This document shows positions 58,047 through 64,000 of a stretch of 64,000 bases of DNA, in pieces. The position numbers were made by a program, and so were the translations under genes. Under the pieces are notes generated by a model. That model saw only the letters and a list, made by a program, of their open reading frames with translations. It had not been told where the DNA came from and did no database searches. The stretch is from UBA9160 sp035489755 (lineage in GTDB: Bacteria; Myxococcota_A; UBA9160). Position 1 is the stretch's first letter; each line of letters starts with the position of its first letter. The stretch is taken from contig DATGZK010000081.1 in the NCBI GenBank assembly GCA_035489755.1, positions 1 through 64,000 of the forward strand, written 5' to 3'.

Positions 58047-59084
58047 CTAGGCCTCGCGTTGGCGCGACTCGAGCTCCTTCCGCGACGGGAAGTTCTCGAG
58101 CCGCATGCCGAGGGAGAGGCCCATCGATTGGAGCACCTCCTTGATCTCGTTCAGCGACTTTCGCCCGAAGTTCTTCGTCTTCAGCATCTCGGCCTCGCTG
58201 CGCTGCACGAGCTCGCCGATGTACCGGATATTCGCGTTCTGCAGGCAGTTGGCCGAACGGACGGAGAGCTCAAGCTCGTCGACCGACTTGTATAGGTTCG
58301 GGTTGGCCGGGGTCGGCTCCTCGTGGGTCGGCAGCGCGGCCTCGCTCGGCTCCTCGAAGTTGATGAAGATGGAAAGCTGGTCCTTCATGATCTTCGCCGC
58401 GTAGGCCACAGCGTCCGCCGGCGCGATTGCGCCGTCGGTCCAGACCTCGAGGTTCAGGCGATCGAAATCGGTCTCCCGCCCGACGCGCGCCGGTGTGACC
58501 GTATAGTTCACCCGTCGGATCGGCGAGAAGATCGAGTCGATCGGAACCGTCCCGATCGGTGTCTCCTCGGTCTTGTTCTTCTCTGCGAGCACGTAACCCT
58601 TGCCTGAGGCGACCGTGACCTCCATCTCGAGGTCGGCTTCAGGTGCGAGCGTTGCGATCTTGTGATCAGGGTTCAGGACCTCGACCGACGCGTCTTCCGC
58701 AGCGAGCTCTCCGGCGGTCAGCACGCCCTCGCCCTTCTTGTGGACGCGCAGCACCTTCGGCCCCTCCGCATTCAGCCGCAGGCGAACCTCCTTTAGGTTC
58801 AGCACAATGTCCGAGACGTCCTCAAGAACGCCCGGAACGGTCGAAAATTCGTGGAGAACGCCGTTGATGCGCACCGTCGTAATGGCTGCGCCTTGAAGCG
58901 AGGACAACAGCACCCGGCGGAGCGAATTGCCCAGCGTCTGGCCAAAGCCGCGTTCGAGCGGCTCGCACCAGAAGCGGCCATAGGTCGGTGAGAGCGTCCC
59001 CTCTTCGACCTCGAGCCTTCTCGGGTGGATGAGCGCCCGCCAGTTCTTGGCCACGAGGTCTGAGCGCAGGGCTGATTGCTGCAT
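58047..59084 (-). CDS. rpoA: RNA polymerase alpha subunit
   Basis: The 345-residue protein has an N-terminal assembly domain (FWCEPLERGFGQTLGNSLRR) and a C-terminal DNA-binding domain (LELSVRSANCLQNANIRYIGEL, with KNFGRKSLNEIKEVL). The linker between them is Pro/Glu-rich (EEPTPANPNLYKS). Length and order are normal. The ATG at 59084 lies 24 nt after rpsD. Confidence 0.97.
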   Translation of the reverse strand: MQQSALRSDLVAKNWRALIHPRRLEVEEGTLSPTYGRFWCEPLERGFGQTLGNSLRRVLLSSLQGAAITTVRINGVLHEFSTVPGVLEDVSDIVLNLKEVRLRLNAEGPKVLRVHKKGEGVLTAGELAAEDASVEVLNPDHKIATLAPEADLEMEVTVASGKGYVLAEKNKTEETPIGTVPIDSIFSPIRRVNYTVTPARVGRETDFDRLNLEVWTDGAIAPADAVAYAAKIMKDQLSIFINFEEPSEAALPTHEEPTPANPNLYKSVDELELSVRSANCLQNANIRYIGELVQRSEAEMLKTKNFGRKSLNEIKEVLQSMGLSLGMRLENFPSRKELESRQREA

Positions 59085-59108
59085 GTGTTGTGTTCCCCTC
59101 TGCGCCGA

Positions 59109-59735
59109 CTAGCGCGAGTAGAGCTCGACGATGAGCTGCTCCTGAATCGGAAGCGTGATCTCGTCGCGCACCGGCAGGGCTTTCACCGTGCCCTCGAAAT
59201 TGTCCTTGTCGATCTCAAGCCAGCTCGGGACACTGCGCCGTTCGAGTGCCTCGAGCGCACCAGCGATCCTCGTAATCTGACGCGAGCCTTCGGCAAGGGT
59301 GATCTTGGTCCCCGTCCGCATCAGCATCGACGGGATCGTGGCTCTGCGCCCATTCACGAGGAAGTGACCATGGCGAACGAGCTGCCGCGCTTCGGCGCGC
59401 GACGTCGCAAAACCCAGCCGGAACACCACGTTGTCGAGGCGCCGCTCAAGGAGCGAGAGCAGGTTCTCGCCCGTCCTCCCCTTCATGCGGTTCGCCGTGC
59501 TCATCGTATTCTCGAACTGCTTCTCGAGCAGCCCGTAGATCCGCTTCACCTTCTGCTTTTCTCGCAGCTGCATGCCGTAGTCGGAAAAGCGCGGGCGGGT
59601 CTGCCCGTGCTGTCCCGGCGGGTAGTTGCGGCGCTCAATCGCGCATTTCTCGCTGAAGCAACGATCGCCCTTCAAAAAGAGCTTCGTGCCCTCACGACGG
59701 CAAAGTCGACAGACGGGTCCGATGTATCGGGCCAT
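59109..59735 (-). CDS. rpsD: 30S ribosomal protein S4 (zinc-binding type)
   Basis: The 208-residue primary assembly protein keeps four cysteines at positions 9, 12, 26 and 31 (CRLC ... CFSEKC), so it is the zinc-binding C+ form. The RNA-binding S4 domain is present (RLDNVVFRLGFATSRAEARQLVRHGHF). It can also act as a translational repressor of the alpha operon in some bacteria; no such site was identified here. Confidence 0.97.
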   Translation of the reverse strand: MARYIGPVCRLCRREGTKLFLKGDRCFSEKCAIERRNYPPGQHGQTRPRFSDYGMQLREKQKVKRIYGLLEKQFENTMSTANRMKGRTGENLLSLLERRLDNVVFRLGFATSRAEARQLVRHGHFLVNGRRATIPSMLMRTGTKITLAEGSRQITRIAGALEALERRSVPSWLEIDKDNFEGTVKALPVRDEITLPIQEQLIVELYSR

Positions 59736-59748
59736 GGACGATGCTCTC

Positions 59749-60132
59749 CTAGACGCGGCGCCGCTTCGGCGGCCTGCAGCCGTTGTGCGGGATCGGGGTG
59801 ACGTCGCGAATCATCGCAATCTTGAGACCTGCGGCCTGGAGCGCACGAAGGGCGGATTCTCGGCCGGCGCCGGGGCCTTTCACATAGACCCCAAGCGAAC
59901 GCACACCGTGTTCCATCGCCTTCTTGGCGCAGTCCTCAGCGGCCACCTGCGCCGCGAAGGGTGTGGACTTGCGCGATCCCTTAAAACCCTGTTGACCGGC
60001 ACTCGACCAGGCGAGCGTATTGCCGCCGACGTCGGTGATCGTGACGACCGTGTTGTTGAACGTCGACTGGATATGTGCAATTCCAGTCTGCACGTTCTTC
60101 TTGACCTTCCGCTTGGCACCTTTTTTTTGCAT
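59749..60132 (-). CDS. rpsK: 30S ribosomal protein S11
   Basis: The 127-residue protein lines the platform near the 16S rRNA 3' end. It has IQSTFNNTVVTITDVGGN, GFKGSRKSTPFAAQVAAE and the C-terminal DVTPIPHNGCRPPKRRRV. The ATG at 60132 begins MQKKGAK; the open frame further upstream lies inside rpsM. The gap to rpsM is four bases. Confidence 0.97.
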   Translation of the reverse strand: MQKKGAKRKVKKNVQTGIAHIQSTFNNTVVTITDVGGNTLAWSSAGQQGFKGSRKSTPFAAQVAAEDCAKKAMEHGVRSLGVYVKGPGAGRESALRALQAAGLKIAMIRDVTPIPHNGCRPPKRRRV

Positions 60133-60136
60133 GATC

Positions 60137-60520
60137 CTACTTCTTGGTCGGCGCCTTCTTCTTGCCGGCCACGGTCTTGCGCGGACCCTTTCGGGTGCGC
60201 GCGTTGGTGTGCGTTCGCTGCCCACGAACCGGGAGGCCGCGGCGGTGGCGCAGACCCCGGTAGCAGCCGATGTCCATCAGCAGCTTGATGTTCTGAGCGA
60301 CCTCGCGGCGCAGGTCACCCTCCACCTTGTGGTCGCGCTCGATCGTCTCGCGCAGTCGAATGACGTCGCCCTCGGACAGTTGGTCCGTCCTTGTATCCAT
60401 ATCGACGTTGGCCTTCTCGCAGATCTTGCGTGCGGAGGTGCGTCCGATCCCGAAGATGTAGGTAAGCGCCACCTCAATGCGCTTGTTCCGCGGCAGGTCG
60501 ATGCCCGCAATGCGTGCCAT
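60137..60520 (-). CDS. rpsM: 30S ribosomal protein S13
   Basis: The 127-residue head protein contacts P-site tRNA and the large subunit. It shows MARIAGIDLPRNKRIEVAL, the helix-two-turn-helix YIFGIGRTSARKIC and the C-terminal tail GLPVRGQRTHTNARTRKG, followed by a lysine-rich end. It follows rpmJ by ten bases. Confidence 0.97.
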   Translation of the reverse strand: MARIAGIDLPRNKRIEVALTYIFGIGRTSARKICEKANVDMDTRTDQLSEGDVIRLRETIERDHKVEGDLRREVAQNIKLLMDIGCYRGLRHRRGLPVRGQRTHTNARTRKGPRKTVAGKKKAPTKK

Positions 60521-60530
60521 GTCCTGCTCC

Positions 60531-60644
60531 TTATCCTTGGCGCTGCTTGTGCTTCGGGTTTTCGCAGATCACGCGCACCACGTTCTTGCGCTTGATCACC
60601 CGACACTTGTCGCAGATCTTCCGAACGGACGACCGAACCTTCAT
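60531..60644 (-). CDS. rpmJ: 50S ribosomal protein L36
   Basis: A 37-residue protein (MKVRSSVRKICDKCRVIKRK, then NVVRVICENPKHKQRQG). It has the zinc-binding C-x2-C and C-x4-H pattern of the standard L36 form. It sits between map and rpsM as in most bacteria. It is so short that it is easily missed. Confidence 0.95.
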   Translation of the reverse strand: MKVRSSVRKICDKCRVIKRKNVVRVICENPKHKQRQG

Positions 60645-60693
60645 CACTGCCCCCAGCCGCGTTGCCCGCGGCGTACATCCTATGCCAAGCGTC

Positions 60694-61491
60694 TCAGTGC
60701 GAGCCAGGCACCCGTGTCAGGATCTCCGGCTCGTGATCGGTGATCAAGACCGTGTGCTCAAAATGCGCCGAAAGGGACCCGTCCGCAGTCACTGCCGTCC
60801 ACTCGTCCTCCAGCATCCGCACGTCGGGTCGCCCTGCGTTCACCATGGGTTCGATGGCAAAGACCATTCCCGGCAGCAGGCGGGGCCCGCGTCCAGGCTC
60901 TCCGAAGTTCGGGATCTGCGGCGTCTCGTGCAGTTTGCGCCCGATCCCATGCCCGACGAACTGACGCACGATGGAGAAACCCGCTGCTTCGGCGCGCTGC
61001 TGCACAGCGTGTCCGATGTCGGAGAGTCGTTTCCCGGGCACCATCTGCGCGATTCCCGCGTACAGAGATTCGCGCGTCGTCTCCATCAGCTCCTTCGCCT
61101 TGGCGTCGACGCTGCCGACCGGGAGGGTCACCGCGGAGTCACCGTGATAGCCGTTCCAGGCGACCCCAAAATCAAGTCCGAGGATGTCTCCTTCCTTGAG
61201 CTCCCGCGGACCCGGGATTCCATGTACGATTTCTTCGTTCACCGAAAGACAAATCACCGCAGGGTACTTGGGCAACCCGTGCGGTCCGTAGCCGAGGAAT
61301 GAGGACTCTACCCGCCGCTCCCGGATGCTCTGCCGCGCGCGCTCATCGATCTCGCGCGTCGTGACACCGGGTCGCACCATCTCCCGAAGCTCGATCAGAA
61401 TCTCTGCAACGTGCCTAGCCGCCGCGCGCATCGCTTCGAGCTCGCGCCGGCTTTTGATCGGGATCGGCCCTGCGTCTCCGAGGAAGCCCAT
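60694..61491 (-). CDS. map: Type I methionine aminopeptidase
   Basis: The 265-residue metalloprotease removes initiator methionine from nascent proteins. The five metal ligands are visible: the two Asp of GLDFGVAWNGYHGDSAVT, the His of GHGIGRKLHE, the Glu of FAIEPMV and the Glu of HFEHTVLIT; His in VNEEIVHGIPG completes the site. The ATG at 61491 overlaps the adk stop by one base (TGATG); a GTG one codon earlier is possible. Confidence 0.96.
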   Translation of the reverse strand: MGFLGDAGPIPIKSRRELEAMRAAARHVAEILIELREMVRPGVTTREIDERARQSIRERRVESSFLGYGPHGLPKYPAVICLSVNEEIVHGIPGPRELKEGDILGLDFGVAWNGYHGDSAVTLPVGSVDAKAKELMETTRESLYAGIAQMVPGKRLSDIGHAVQQRAEAAGFSIVRQFVGHGIGRKLHETPQIPNFGEPGRGPRLLPGMVFAIEPMVNAGRPDVRMLEDEWTAVTADGSLSAHFEHTVLITDHEPEILTRVPGSH

Positions 61492-62062
61492 CACGCCGCC
61501 AGCGCCTCGTCGATCCGCCGGCCAACCTCCTCCACCGTGCCGAGACCGTCCACCTCGGCCAGGGCTCCGCGGCTGCGATAATAGGCAATTAGGGGGGCGG
61601 TGCGCTCGCGGTAGACCTCCATGCGCTTGCGGATCGTGGGCTCGTCGTCGTCCGTTCGATGCTCGAGCTGACTGCGTTTGAGCAGGCGATCCACCAGCTC
61701 CTCCTCGTCGAGCTGGATCGCAACGCAGCGCTCAAGACGCAGGCCGAGCTTTGCGAGCAGGGTATCGAGGGCCTTGGCCTGCTCCAGGGTACGCGGGAAG
61801 CCGTCGAGGATGAAGCCCTTTTGCGCATCCGGTTGGCCAAGGCGCTCTTCCACTACGCGGGTCACCACATCGTCGGGAACAAGCTCCCCGCGCTCCATGA
61901 TCGCCTTCACCTGCCTTCCCAGCTCGGTGCCGGCGGCCTGGGCCGCGCGCAGCATCTCGCCCGTCGAGATCTGCGGCACGCCTAGGCGCGTCTTAAGGCG
62001 CTGGGCCTGCGTCCCCTTGCCCGCCCCCGGAGGACCGAGCAGCAACAGGCGCCGCGGCGGGC

Positions 62063-62066
<4 letters not shown>
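61491..62066 (-). CDS. adk: Adenylate kinase, short-lid type
   Basis: The 191-residue enzyme interconverts ATP + AMP and 2 ADP. It has the P-loop LGPPGAGKGTQAQ, the AMP-site segments STGEMLRAA and GFILDGFPRT, and a short lid where the usual 30-residue insert is absent (SQLEHRTDDDEPTIRKRMEVY). The ATG at 62066 overlaps the secY stop by four bases. The order secY-adk-map is standard. Confidence 0.95.
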
Positions 62067-63369
<1,303 letters not shown>

Positions 63370-63373
<4 letters not shown>

Positions 63374-63813
63374 ACGACGATCTCCACGGTCCCGCCCGCG
63401 AGTTCGATTTTCCGGCGCGCGCCGGCGCTCACGCCTTGAAGCCGCACGCGCAGGCCGCGCGGCGCCTCGCCTTGCCCGAGCAGCTTCACGGAGTCGCCCG
63501 ACCCGCGGATTAGCCCGCGGGCGGCGAGCGCCGCGGCGTCCACTTCGGCCCCTTCGGCGAATCCAGCAAGGGCGGCGACGTTCACGATTTCGACCCTCTT
63601 CGGATGAAGGCTGTGGAAGCCACGCTTGGGAAGGCGCCGTGTGAGGGGCATCTGGCCGCCTTCGAACCAGAACGGGGTCTCGCGTCCCGCCGAGCGCTTG
63701 CCCTGGCCCTTAATGCCCCGGCCTGAGGTCTTGCGGTGTCCCGAGCCCGGCCCGCGCCCCACACGCTTGGTACGATGCCGGGCGCCCGGGCGCGGCTGCA
63801 GCCGATCGAGCAT
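63370..63813 (-). CDS. rplO: 50S ribosomal protein L15
   Basis: The 147-residue protein has the glycine/basic-rich N-terminus (KRVGRGPGSGHRKTSGRGIK, then GQGKRSAG), the FEGGQMPLTRRLPKRGF motif and the C-terminal beta domain ending in GGTVEIVV. The ATG at 63813 follows rpmD by three bases. Confidence 0.97.
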
Positions 63814-63816
63814 CGT

Positions 63817-64000
63817 CTAGCCCTCCACCCGCACCAGGTGTTTCACCTTGTAAATCATGCCCTGCACGGCCGGCGTGTCGGGAAGTTCCACGGTCTGGTG
63901 CAGCCGCCGGAGCCCAAGACCTTTCAAGGTCGCGCGCTGCCCGCGGTCGTACCCGATCGCACTTCGCACGAGCTTCACTCGAACCCGTCCTTTCGCGTTC
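63817..64000 (-). CDS. rpmD: 50S ribosomal protein L30 (5' end beyond the window)
   Basis: The frame reads VKLVRSAIGYDRGQRATLKG, then LGLRRLHQTVELPDTPAVQG and MIYKVKHLVRVEG, which is L30. It stays open to the right edge (NAKGRVRV before the first part), and by comparison with other L30 proteins the true start is probably within a codon or two of the edge. An internal GTG at 63978 with AAAGGA upstream is an alternative start giving 53 residues. Confidence 0.9.
   Translation of the reverse strand, partial: NAKGRVRVKLVRSAIGYDRGQRATLKGLGLRRLHQTVELPDTPAVQGMIYKVKHLVRVEG

Overview
The window is a GC-rich chromosomal segment from a Gram-negative bacterium. Evidence for Gram-negative: an outer-membrane polysaccharide export system, a 17-kind ribosomal/SecY block of proteobacterial order, and SPOR and FtsB-type division proteins. 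The pyrR-pyrB-pyrC-carA-carB order, zinc-type S4 and L36, a proton pyrophosphatase and an MpaB-type oxygenase point to a deltaproteobacterial-grade lineage (Myxococcota, Desulfobacterota or Binatota-like). The sequence alone does not settle which. No tRNA, rRNA, CRISPR array, insertion sequence or phage gene was seen. Almost every gene is on the minus strand, so operons read from high to low coordinates. GTG and TTG starts and 1-4 nt stop/start overlaps are very common.

Left part (1-15.6 kb): one translationally coupled exopolysaccharide operon, reading right to left. It starts with an unrecognised secreted protein built from a duplicated module. An outer-membrane beta-barrel, an OPX exporter without an outer-membrane helix, and a fused chain-length regulator/tyrosine kinase follow. 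Then come an O-antigen-ligase-like polymerase with TPRs, a GT-C-like membrane protein, four cytosolic glycosyltransferases and an AsnB-type amidotransferase. No flippase or priming transferase is visible, so the operon probably continues off the left edge.

15.8-28 kb: a cytosolic GH38 alpha-mannosidase, a PAP2 membrane protein, an MpaB-family oxygenase overlapping a tandem glutaredoxin/GST_N protein, a HepT/MntA pair in which the HepT partner has lost its active residues, and a biosynthetic run lipA-alaC-hom-thrC-ribE. 28-39.8 kb is a mixed-strand accessory stretch. It holds a ferritin-like di-iron protein, a ZIP metal transporter, an APC permease, a K+-independent H+-pyrophosphatase, a DUF2007 protein, a small lipoprotein, an FAD oxidoreductase, an SDR, an M20 amidohydrolase, and a leuA that lacks the C-terminal regulatory domain.

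39.8-64 kb is one long minus-strand housekeeping block: rpmD-rplO-secY-adk-map-rpmJ-rpsM-rpsK-rpsD-rpoA-rplQ, then tlpA-like, ftsB-like, argS, SPOR, rfbD, uxs, lepA, lepB, then pyrRBC-carAB and recG.

Two RNA control elements stand out. leuA is preceded by a complete ribosome-mediated attenuator: a leucine-rich leader peptide, a perfect 12-bp antiterminator and a terminator hairpin. pyrR is preceded by a hairpin whose loop matches the PyrR-binding consensus and whose lower stem contains the pyrR Shine-Dalgarno, which suggests translational autorepression.
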